A DNA stretch of 64,000 nt from Spirosoma telluris (lineage in GTDB: Bacteria > Bacteroidota > Bacteroidia > Cytophagales > Spirosomataceae): NCBI GenBank assembly GCA_003259005.1, contig QLII01000001.1:6315001-6379000 (forward strand). Reading direction: 5' to 3'. Position numbers and translations under genes: made by a program. Below the pieces are notes generated by a model. That model was not told the origin of the DNA and did not search any database. It was given only the letters and a program-made list of their open reading frames with translations. This document shows positions 56,601 through 64,000 of this stretch, in pieces. Within the stretch, counting starts at the first letter, position 1. Each line of letters starts with the position of its first letter.

Positions 56601-58016
56601 AATCTGCTTATTCGGCCAACAACAGCCAACGGCCCGAATGTTCGCCGGATTCGACTAAAGCAGGTAACCCTGCGGATAGAGGAGCAAGGGCAGAGATTGC
56701 AATTGAGTGTACCTGCTAGTCCGGTTAATTCCACCTCCGTTTACGGATCAACGGTTTTCGACATGGAGCCGCTTGACAGGCTGGTATCTTTAGAAGCTGC
56801 CAGGATTCTCTTGTACTATAACGGCCCCCAGTCACCTACCATCTTACGACCTGTTCTATTTGGGTCGACAACAAAAAATAGCTCGATAAGGAAAACAAGA
56901 AGAGTACCCGCTAAAACGACCACCTCACGACCGTCAACGTACACGCCCACTAATACCTATGCGAAAGGGAACACGCGTACTTCCGCAACGATCGTTCTGC
57001 CACAACCTTCGATGGAGACGAATGCATATACGCCAATCCAGGGAACAACCCAATCGTACCAGGGCCGGATTACGTCGCCAACCTACTCCCTGTCCTCGGT
57101 AGCGGTCAGATGGGATACAAAATCGTACACACCCAGCTCCCGGCGCGGACTGCCTGATCCTTATGGTGTGCTGGTTGGGCAACTTATGGATGTACAATTT
57201 GGTGAGGACGTCGTTTTCTTATTAGTAAAAACAGACGATGAATTATATCAGGTAGCAGTGAGCCTGGGCAGTCAGGAGTTTTCGTTGATAAATGGATCAA
57301 TGTCGCCAGAGCTATTGTATCCGGCTAATCTGCTTGCCACAATCACCCCAGCCCTGTTTTCAGCTCCGTCTCCCAAAGCGCAAGTATGGGCTTTGAGTGG
57401 CAAACAGGTAGATTCTACACTTACTAATAAGCTTTTTGCCGCCGGGCTTTATAGCAAGGGTAAGCCGGGTTTTTATCCATTAGAGAAAACCCCAGATGGT
57501 GGGTCTCTGGATTATATTCGTCAGAACCTTTTATCCGACAAAAATTCATTTATATCCATTAGCCGATTTAAAACGCAGATTGAGAGTGCATCCTTACGAA
57601 AGCAGAATATAAAACTCGGTCGATCGGAGTTTTTGAAGGCCTTACTGGACCCATTCGATCTATCTAAATCCGCCTATCAAACATCTCCTAAATCCTTAGT
57701 ACTACAGGGGTCAACCGTTCTGATTTGGGGAACTCGCCGGCAATTAAGTGCGGGCAATGCCTTTGATTTGCCCGCTATGACTAATTTTCAGTACGAAATT
57801 CATAGCGTACATTTAAATCAGGGCTTTTCGAGGGAAAATCTCCGGCAGAATGCACCCTGGCAGGATGGAGGAATTATGTTGCTCAATAATTTCGGAACGG
57901 CAGCGCCGTCCAGCCAATCGAACGCTGGAGCGGTCATTTACCTGATTCAGTTAGATGGGCAAACCCTGCGTGTGGATGACAACGGAGATCCACTGTCGGC
58001 AGCAACGGGTAAATAA
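53633..58016 (+). CDS. Large multi-pass membrane protein with PKD-like and vWA-like regions, twice frameshifted
   Basis: One gene split in three by two missing bases: in the five-C run 53927-53931 and the four-G run 54689-54692. Restoring both gives 1461 residues from GTG 53633. Order: N-terminal helical domain (1-95, with ARQELCQLLGPVLVRNETEQERF); Pro-rich linker; TM1 near 113-133; two PKD-like beta domains near 143-302 (WWDFGDS; FSFGDGS); TM2 near 324-350; vWA-like region near 425-566 (RPRYVVLIDYRS, FYFHTDPRYCWNE, ILTPVYPENW) with no intact DxSxS metal site; helices; TM3 near 775-797; a long C-terminal part with helical repeats, a Ser/Thr/Pro-rich stretch and a beta-rich end. It is the likely membrane sensor or partner of the MoxR ATPase. 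Confidence 0.78.
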
Positions 58017-58040
58017 GCGTGCGATTGCGGACTACGCTAA

Positions 58041-58076
58041 TTTGTTGCTCGAAATGAGTAACATGTCCTACTTTTG
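58041..58076 (+). promoter_or_regulatory. Promoter of the FG-GAP lipoprotein gene
   Basis: TTTGTTG at 58041-58047 followed by TACTTTTG at 58069-58076 matches the Bacteroidota -33/-7 pattern (21 bases between TTG and TA). The -7 box ends four bases before ATG 58081, so the message may be nearly leaderless or start is further in. Confidence 0.65.
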
Positions 58077-58080
58077 CGCA

Positions 58081-59622
58081 ATGTTTTTTAAACGTCTATC
58101 TCTTGCTCAATTGTACGGCTGCCTTGTGCTATCTGTAGCTATCTACATAGCCGTTAGTAGTTGTCAATCAGGCTCTAAGGCTGCACTCGATAATCCAATC
58201 ATTGCCGAAGGGAAACAATTAGCGCAGCAGCATTGTGCTTCGTGCCACCAGCTACCCGCGCCTGAGCTACTGGATAAAGAAACGTGGGTGAAGCATGTTC
58301 TGCCTGCCATGGCGCCAAACCTGGGTCTGGAGGTGTATCCAGATGGCCTATATTATGCTGGATCAAAAGCAGCTATTTCATACGAAAATTGGCAAAAGTT
58401 AATCGCCTATTACCAAACACTGGCTCCTGAAGCCCTAAAACCCGCTGACAAACCAGAAGCGGTAGTGGCTGACTGGGCCTTGTTTTCGTTGGAAAAACCT
58501 CAGGCCGATACGTCCCAAACAGCTATGACGACTTTGGTCGCTATGGATACGATTGGGCACAAACTATACTCGAGTGATGCATTCCGGAGTGACCTGACCC
58601 GCTGGGATTTGCACCTAAAGCCAACGTTGTTTAAACAACTTAATTCAGCGGTTGTTAGCGCCCGGTTTTTTCGTGATGCCACCGGCAACGAGCGTGCTGC
58701 GTTTACCACATTAGGTACCATGCGGGCGGCCGATATTTCAAAAGGTGAGCTTATTATGGTGTCACCGACTGCTCAAAGCACTACTGATTCGGTGACGGTT
58801 GCTACCGAATTGCCCCGTCCGCTCCAATCCGTAGCCGCAGACGTCAATAAGGACGGCCTGACCGACTGGGTTGTTTGTGGGTTTGGACATCTGAAGGGTG
58901 GACTATATTGGCTAAAACAGCAGAAAAATCATCAGTTTACGCGATTGCCCATTCGGGAAATACCCGGTGCGATTCAGGCCGAAATCGGGGATTTCAATGC
59001 CGATGGCTGGCCCGATCTGATGGTTTTATTTGCCCATGCCGATGAGGGAGTCTGGCTGTTTCTGAATGATAGGAAAGGAGGATTTACTGAACGAAATCTG
59101 CTTCGGTTTCCATCTGTCTATGGTTCCACGAGTTTTCAATTGGTTGATTTTGACAAAGATGGTCGTCTGGATATGTTGTACACCTGTGGCGATAACAGCG
59201 ATTATTCGAAAGTGCTGAAACCCTATCATGGTCTGTACATCTACCTCAATCAGGGTGATTTTCGCTATAAACAAACTTATTTTTACCCAATAAACGGCTG
59301 TACAAAAGCCGTCGCCACTGACTTCGATCAGGATGGTGATTTAGATATTGCGACGATCGCCTTCTTTGCTGATTTTAAGGATAATCCATCTGAAAGCTGT
59401 CTCTTTTTTGAGCAACAAAAGCCACTGCAATTTCGCCCACATGCGTTGCCGGTTAGTTCGTATGGGCGTTGGATTTGCATGGATGTGAACGACGTTGACC
59501 AGGACGGCGATGCGGACCTTGTACTGGGTAATTTCTCGAAGACATTTATCATTCAGGAAGGGTTGAAACCAACCTGGGATACGCATTTGCCGTTGATTGT
59601 TTTGAGGAATAAAAAGCGGTGA
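58081..59622 (+). CDS. FG-GAP/VCBS repeat lipoprotein with cytochrome c-like CXXCH motif
   Basis: A 513-residue lipoprotein from ATG 58081. The signal ends in AVSSC with lipidation Cys28. Shortly after comes CASCH (Cys52, Cys55, His56), a c-type heme-binding motif, in a segment like small c-type cytochromes (QQHCASCHQLPAPELLDKETWVKHVLPAM). The rest is an FG-GAP/VCBS-like propeller with calcium-loop repeats DVNKDGLTDW, DFNADGWPDL, DFDKDGRLDM, DFDQDGDLDI and DVDQDGDADL. In-frame ATGs at 57955, 58054 and 58063 are less likely given the promoter. It may take part in periplasmic electron transfer or surface binding; function unknown. Confidence 0.82.
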   Translation: MFFKRLSLAQLYGCLVLSVAIYIAVSSCQSGSKAALDNPIIAEGKQLAQQHCASCHQLPAPELLDKETWVKHVLPAMAPNLGLEVYPDGLYYAGSKAAISYENWQKLIAYYQTLAPEALKPADKPEAVVADWALFSLEKPQADTSQTAMTTLVAMDTIGHKLYSSDAFRSDLTRWDLHLKPTLFKQLNSAVVSARFFRDATGNERAAFTTLGTMRAADISKGELIMVSPTAQSTTDSVTVATELPRPLQSVAADVNKDGLTDWVVCGFGHLKGGLYWLKQQKNHQFTRLPIREIPGAIQAEIGDFNADGWPDLMVLFAHADEGVWLFLNDRKGGFTERNLLRFPSVYGSTSFQLVDFDKDGRLDMLYTCGDNSDYSKVLKPYHGLYIYLNQGDFRYKQTYFYPINGCTKAVATDFDQDGDLDIATIAFFADFKDNPSESCLFFEQQKPLQFRPHALPVSSYGRWICMDVNDVDQDGDADLVLGNFSKTFIIQEGLKPTWDTHLPLIVLRNKKR

Positions 59623-59636
59623 GTGCAGCGAAGGCG

Positions 59637-59669
59637 AACTTCCCGAAAGTTCTAAACTTTCGGGAAGTT
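59637..59669. terminator. Bidirectional terminator between two convergent genes
   Basis: A perfect 15-bp stem, 59637-59651 with 59655-59669, around a CTA loop. It lies between the plus-strand lipoprotein gene and the minus-strand glycosidase gene. T-tracts are weak on both sides. Confidence 0.75.
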
Positions 59670-59680
59670 TAGAAGCTTAA

Positions 59681-61054
59681 TTAGTTCAGCCACCCACCCG
59701 TAAATCCCGCACGTTTTAAGCCTTTCTTAATGTGCGGATTACGCTTCATCAAGTTCCAAATGAAGTTTGTTCGGGCGTTTTCGGCCATGAGCAGAATCGG
59801 CCCCTGGTCGATGCCAAGATAATCAATATCAAACCAGCCGTTTGAGGTAGAACCGTTGGCATAAGCAGACGGATAGCGGTAGGTTGGATTGAAGGCATCG
59901 CGGAAACCATAGTTCCCATATAGTTTACTACCATACTTCGTTTTCATCGCTTTTAGGGCAGGCAGGCAAATTTCAGGAGCGAAGGCTATGGAGCCACCCG
60001 CAGCCGTTGGGGCAATCGTGCCATCATCCACAATCTGCTGAATAGCAGCCCCCCGAGCTCGATATGAAAAGAAACTTCGATTAGACACGGTTGTATCTTT
60101 GGCCCCATCGCAGGCAGTCAGGCCCCAGATGGTTGGGCCGTAGTCTTGCCATTTAGCCGGATTAGCTACGCAGTAAGCACGATTGGCATAGGTAGCCCGA
60201 CGTGAATTTTCGGCATAGTCGATGCCTTTTGTCTGCATGTACTTATCCTTGATGCCCCTGAAATCAATCCAGACATGGGAGTATTGGTGACCAAACAAAG
60301 GATCGAAATTTACATGAGATTGCCCCTGAAAGTTTGCCCAATCATAGCTTTTGGTCCAGGCAGCCCATACGTCCTCGCCAACCGGATGCGTAGGCGAACC
60401 TAATGCCAGTATGTATAGCAACATACCTTCATTATACCCTTTCCAATCGGCCTGGATAAACCCTTTTTCGGGATGCCAGCCCATCGACACAAACGGTGGG
60501 CGCGCCTGAATCCAAGTCCAGTCTACGCGTTCGTAAATTTGCTCGGCCAATTGACGGATTTCGGTTTCAACGGGTATATTCTTATCGAAATAGGTCTGAG
60601 AACTTAAAATGCCACCTAGCAAAAGCGCTGTATCAATGGTAGATAATTCGACCTGCTTGAAGCGCTCGCCGGTTTTCATATCCAGGAAATGGTAGAAGAA
60701 GCCTTTATAGCCCGATACGCCCGTTGCTTTATCTGACTGCGGGGCTTTTGCAAAAAAACGCAACGTTTTGAGCGTTCGATCAGCGGCTTGTGTACGACTG
60801 ATGTAACCGCGCTCAACACCCACCAGATAGGAGGTAAGACCGAAGCCCACGGCGGCTATACTCGCAAATGAGTTAGTGGGTGCACGGTCGGGAATCAGTC
60901 CATTTGCTGGGTTGGTCGTGTTCCAGAAATACCGAAATGTATCGTGCTCCAGACTGTCCAAGAATGCATTATCTGCCGCCGTGAACCGGTAAGCCGGCTT
61001 CGATTGGGCAAAGGCAATGCTTAGGGTTAGGAAAAAGAAGAGGATTGTTTTCAT
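59681..61054 (-). CDS. Glucoamylase-family glycosidase, GH144-like (copy 1)
   Basis: A 457-residue exported enzyme with signal peptide MKTILFFFLTLSIAFAQ. The whole mature part is one (alpha/alpha)6-barrel-like domain of the glycoamylase family (Pfam Glycoamylase): TFRYFWNTTNPANGLIPDRAP, SIAAVGFGLTSYLVGVERGYI, DYAENSRRATYANRAYCVANP, WGLTACDGAKD, GAAIQQIVDDGTIAPTAAGGSIAFAPE. Characterised Bacteroidota members (GH144) act on beta-1,2-glucans or sophorose, so that substrate is likely but unproven. It lies downstream of copy 2 across a 27-bp inverted repeat. Confidence 0.87.
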   Translation of the reverse strand: MKTILFFFLTLSIAFAQSKPAYRFTAADNAFLDSLEHDTFRYFWNTTNPANGLIPDRAPTNSFASIAAVGFGLTSYLVGVERGYISRTQAADRTLKTLRFFAKAPQSDKATGVSGYKGFFYHFLDMKTGERFKQVELSTIDTALLLGGILSSQTYFDKNIPVETEIRQLAEQIYERVDWTWIQARPPFVSMGWHPEKGFIQADWKGYNEGMLLYILALGSPTHPVGEDVWAAWTKSYDWANFQGQSHVNFDPLFGHQYSHVWIDFRGIKDKYMQTKGIDYAENSRRATYANRAYCVANPAKWQDYGPTIWGLTACDGAKDTTVSNRSFFSYRARGAAIQQIVDDGTIAPTAAGGSIAFAPEICLPALKAMKTKYGSKLYGNYGFRDAFNPTYRYPSAYANGSTSNGWFDIDYLGIDQGPILLMAENARTNFIWNLMKRNPHIKKGLKRAGFTGGWLN

Positions 61055-61071
61055 AGTAGAGTTGGGGTAAT

Positions 61072-61163
61072 TGTAGCGTGGACATCCTGTCCGCGTAGGC
61101 GTAGGCTAAGTTGCAGATGAAAATTTTAGCCTTCGGCTACGCGGACAGGATGTCCACGCTACA
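61072..61163. repeat. 27-bp perfect inverted repeat between the two GH144-like genes
   Basis: Arms 61072-61098 and 61137-61163 are exact reverse complements, and pairing goes on with a few mismatches inside (GTAGGCTAA against TTAGCCTTC). It lies in the spacer between two co-directional genes. Confidence 0.88.
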
Positions 61164-61166
61164 GCC

Positions 61167-62834
61167 TTAATTCAGACTTGGACTTTGGAACCCCAGGCCT
61201 TTCATGCCCTTTTTGACTTCAGGGCAGCTCATAAATAATTTCCAGAGTAGTTGTGAGCGCTGGTTTTCAATCATCACAATAATTGGCCCCTGATCGATGG
61301 CCAGGTAGGAGTCGGCAAACCAGATGTTGGTCAGATTGAACGCATCAACGAATCCATAATCTTTCCAGATTTTATCCCCCAGTTTGTAATAGAAAAACCG
61401 GAGCGCCTGCATCGACTCGGTAGGCGTGTAGGGCATTGATGATAAGGCGGCTGTTGGCGAAATAGTGCCATTATCATTGTTAGGTTCATGAGCTGAGTAG
61501 CCGTTTTGTTCATCACTGGCGGTTAATCCCCAGCAATCGGCACTATAGCCATTGAATTGTTTAGGGTTGGTTTTGCAGTACGTATAGTTGATCTGTGAAT
61601 GAGCGGTGTTTTGCTGCCAATAATCGGCGTAGGTATCCGTCAAATCGTGCGGATTGATTCCTAAAAAGGAGTATTGTGAGAAGAACAGGGGGCCGCCATA
61701 AGCTGGTCCCAGTGGGAGTTTAATGCCGTAGTAGCTATTGCCATTAGCCATTTTTCCATTCTGCGCCCAGCTATTGTCATAAACGGTTTTAGGAATTGCG
61801 CTTGTGTTTGACGAAGCTGCCAGCACATAGGTAATCAGGGCTTCGTTCCAGCCGCGAATGGGCAGATTCATGTCCCAATTGTAGTTGGGTGACCAGTGCC
61901 AGTAGAGGTTTGTTTCGGCACCGTTCTTGGTAAACCAATTCCATTCGACGCCATCCCAGAGCGCATTTATGGTTTTCCGTAAGGCAATTTCATCGGCGTT
62001 CGTTGAACTGTTAAAATACTGCCGGGCAGTTAGTAGTCCCTGCATCAGATACGACGTTTCGACCAGGTCGGCTCCATCATCTTTGGCGCTAAAAGGAACC
62101 GTTGCGCCCGTTGCGCCATTGAGCCAGTGCGGAAACGCCCCGTGATACCGTTTCGCATTGTTAGTCAGGAAATTTGTTATCGTTGTCAGTCGGGTTAGTC
62201 CCTGCTGGCGCGTGATAAAATTCCGGTTTATGCCCACAAGGAGCGCCATAATACCGAAACCACTGCCGCCCGACGTGACTATATCGCCCGACGAATTACG
62301 CTCGCGAGCCAGGCCTGAAACTGGATGGGCAAAGTCCCAGAAGTACTTGAAGGTTTGTTTCTGAACGAGATCAAGCAGGAGTGAATCGCTGATGCGTGGG
62401 AATTTATCGGTGTTGTCGAGAGAGGTTGTCAGGTTGACTGTTACGGTTGAATTCAAAACTGAATTCCGGGCTGATGTTAGTGTTGGCTGTACGGTGAACT
62501 CATAGGCAGTCAGTGCGCTGAGTGAACTTTGGGGTGTTGCAGTAACAACCGTATCGCCACTGGAAACAGTATAACTCAGCGGAGTAGATAGGCCGGTTGA
62601 TTTCTGCGTCAACTGAATGGCTTTAGCAACAGATTCTTTCTGGACGGGTGCCGAAAAAGACACCGTTATCGTTGGAGTTGCCCCAACATTTTGAAAGCTC
62701 ATGCTAGCCGATGCCTGCCCATTCACCTGAACTGAATGGAAATAAAACGATTCGGGTGGTTCAACATCCTGCGTTTTTTTGCAGGACAAGCTAGTTGCCA
62801 CCAGAAGCAGCACGATTATTTTTATCGTATTCAT
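61167..62834 (-). CDS. Glucoamylase-family glycosidase, GH144-like, with N-terminal Ig-like domain (copy 2)
   Basis: A 555-residue lipoprotein from MNTIKIIVLL at 62834, lipidated at Cys18 (SLSCKK). Residues about 30-125 form an Ig-like beta domain (PTITVSFSAPVQKESVAKAIQL; ALTAYEFTVQPTL). The C-terminal 400 residues are a glycoamylase/GH144-type domain: TFKYFWDFAHPVSGLARERNSSG, GGSGFGIMALLVGINRNFIT, CWGLTASDEQNGYSAHEPNNDNGTISPTAALSSMPYTP, FNLTNIWFADSYLAIDQGPI. It is paralogous to copy 1 but adds the Ig-like domain and a lipid anchor, fitting a surface-bound glucan hydrolase. Confidence 0.88.
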   Translation of the reverse strand: MNTIKIIVLLLVATSLSCKKTQDVEPPESFYFHSVQVNGQASASMSFQNVGATPTITVSFSAPVQKESVAKAIQLTQKSTGLSTPLSYTVSSGDTVVTATPQSSLSALTAYEFTVQPTLTSARNSVLNSTVTVNLTTSLDNTDKFPRISDSLLLDLVQKQTFKYFWDFAHPVSGLARERNSSGDIVTSGGSGFGIMALLVGINRNFITRQQGLTRLTTITNFLTNNAKRYHGAFPHWLNGATGATVPFSAKDDGADLVETSYLMQGLLTARQYFNSSTNADEIALRKTINALWDGVEWNWFTKNGAETNLYWHWSPNYNWDMNLPIRGWNEALITYVLAASSNTSAIPKTVYDNSWAQNGKMANGNSYYGIKLPLGPAYGGPLFFSQYSFLGINPHDLTDTYADYWQQNTAHSQINYTYCKTNPKQFNGYSADCWGLTASDEQNGYSAHEPNNDNGTISPTAALSSMPYTPTESMQALRFFYYKLGDKIWKDYGFVDAFNLTNIWFADSYLAIDQGPIIVMIENQRSQLLWKLFMSCPEVKKGMKGLGFQSPSLN

Positions 62835-62911
62835 GTCAGAGTTTTTCAAAACGTTAGTAATAAGGGCTGTTTTCACGATGAAAACAGCCCTTGATGTTGC
62901 ACTTTAACCAT

Positions 62912-63807
62912 TTACCGTCCTGCTTTTTCGAGCTGATACAACGAGCTAACGTCTGTATCAGACAGTGCTTTATTGTACACTCGAACTTCATCAATACTTC
63001 CGTTGAACAAGCCCTGCCAAACCTGAGTAGCTGAACTGGCAAATCCTGTGCTTGCGTTTGGAAAAGCACCAATAAGTACTTGTGTGGGCGTAGGGAATAC
63101 TAAAGGGCCAGTTGTGCCTCTTTGCCGATAATCACTATTTGAAACGACACTTCCGTTGGCATAGATATCAATTGTCGAAGACGAGCCATCGTATTTAAAT
63201 ACATAATGCACCCATTGTCCTGCCCTTTTACAACTTTATATTTAGTGCCCGCATCGGCTGCTCCACCATTATTGACATTATCCTGACCACTCCGTTGACC
63301 CGTTGAATATTGGCCTATAAATCCATGCAGAATCAAGGTATCTACGGTAGCTTTTTTCTGACCTGTTTCAACGAGTAAATTGATCATTTGACCCCAGTCT
63401 GTAGCAGTAGGACTGGTCAGACCAAAAATTTCGGAGGCAGTTGTGCCATTGTTGCTTGTATTTACCCAGGCGCTAACCGTAACACTCGCTAAGGCACTTG
63501 CGCTACTTAGGGCACTTATGGTTGGATAGAGAAGATAACCTGAGCTTAATTGCAATGCCTGCCCTTTAACGCCCGTTGTAAACGACGCATTGGTACTCTT
63601 AGAAGGCGCTGCACCTGAGACAGCTTCATTGTTCGTCCCGTCGAATGTCCAGTGGGCCACCATGTTTGTAGCCGCTACATCATTAGAGCTATTATATCCA
63701 CCAATAGGAGGTAAGGTAGCTACGTCATCGTCTTTTTTACAGGAGGTAAATGCTACGCTCATTACCAGCCCTGCCATCACCCACGCTGAGATTTGTTTCG
63801 TTTTCAT
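62912..63807 (-). CDS. LamG/concanavalin-like lipoprotein, frameshifted
   Basis: A 298-residue surface lipoprotein once the frame is joined. The signal ends in FTSCKKDDD with lipidation Cys23; the following acidic residues match the Bacteroidota lipoprotein export signal. A LamG-type beta sandwich follows: NMVAHWTFDGTNNEAVSG, GVKGQALQLSSG, VTVSAWVNTSNNG, HYVFKYDGSSSTIDIYANGS, GSIDEVRVYNKALSDTDVSSLYQ. The frame changes near 63221-63229 (a three-C and four-T run); one added base joins the parts. It probably binds glycan for the GH144-like enzymes encoded next to it. Confidence 0.85.
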
Positions 63808-63895
63808 GATAAATTGGTTTTAATTATACTTGGAAATTGGATTTGTATTGTTCTTGGAAAATTCTTGTTGAGATTGTCATTTCTATTTTTTTTGC

Positions 63896-63972
63896 CATGC
63901 TGAGGAAGGAAGCATCTTAATGTGCCCTTATTGTCTATTAAAAGCCTTTAAGATGCTTCCTTCGTCAGCATG
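63896..63972. repeat. 25-bp inverted repeat upstream of the LamG lipoprotein gene
   Basis: Arms 63896-63920 and 63948-63972 pair over 25 bp with one mismatch. The arm word, CATGCTGAGGAAGGAAGCAT, resembles a repeat I recall as dispersed in related genomes; this needs a search to confirm. Confidence 0.75.
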
Positions 63973-64000
63973 ACAGAATCAATAGCCTGGATTCTGGTCC

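Noticed and set aside
50937..58016. Mobile-element origin of the CHAT-MoxR cassette
   Set aside because: No integrase, insertion sequence, tRNA-flanking repeat or att-like direct repeat was seen at either end. Transfer cannot be shown from this window alone.

Overview
The window looks like chromosomal DNA of a Bacteroidota member, most likely a Cytophagales bacterium close to Spirosoma; this placement is inferred from content, not from a search. Support: TAnnTTTG promoter elements in front of several genes, little Shine-Dalgarno signal, Bacteroidota families (DUF3078, GH144-like glycosidases, LamG and FG-GAP lipoproteins, a secreted prolyl oligopeptidase), outer-membrane and lipoprotein signals, and a DAP-type MurE.

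Layout. 1-10.7 kb: M1 peptidase (cut by the window edge), DinB-like protein, D-aminoacylase-type amidohydrolase, MFS transporter diverging from a trehalase, outer-membrane protein, lipoprotein, glycerol-3-phosphate dehydrogenase (glpD). 11-24.9 kb: ffh, two tandem DUF418 membrane proteins with a serine hydrolase, a broken small gene, an HNH nuclease with a partner ORF, a TPR lipoprotein with a second amidohydrolase, a flavin monooxygenase facing an AraC regulator, and an AlkD-like protein. 25-46 kb: the division and cell-wall (dcw) cluster in two blocks, all on the minus strand: ftsL-ftsI-murE-mraY and murD-ftsW-murG-murC-ftsQ-ftsA-ftsZ. Between them lie rplM-rpsI-rpsB-tsf and a membrane-stress group (ECF sigma factor, small protein, MscS-like channel, DUF3078 protein, mscL). 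mraZ and rsmH are not at the expected place. 46-50.7 kb: M28 peptidase, DUF3431 protein, prolyl oligopeptidase. 50.9-58.0 kb: a compact three-gene cassette of CHAT-family protease, MoxR-type AAA+ ATPase and a 1461-residue multi-pass membrane protein with PKD-like and vWA-like regions. This is the best candidate for an undescribed conflict or signalling system. 58-64 kb: an FG-GAP lipoprotein with a CXXCH motif, then a glycan-degradation group of two GH144-like enzymes and a LamG lipoprotein.

Two window-wide patterns matter to the reader. First, at least ten genes, including essential ftsZ, murG and ftsW, are broken by exactly one missing base, almost always in a run of 4-5 identical bases. 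Adding one base restores a normal-length protein each time, so these look like homopolymer under-calls in the assembly. Two such breaks split the large membrane protein of the CHAT-MoxR cassette. Second, at least a dozen gene junctions carry long inverted repeats whose arms differ in sequence from site to site. They include most junctions in the ribosomal and dcw operons. No tRNA, rRNA, CRISPR array, integrase or insertion sequence was recognised.
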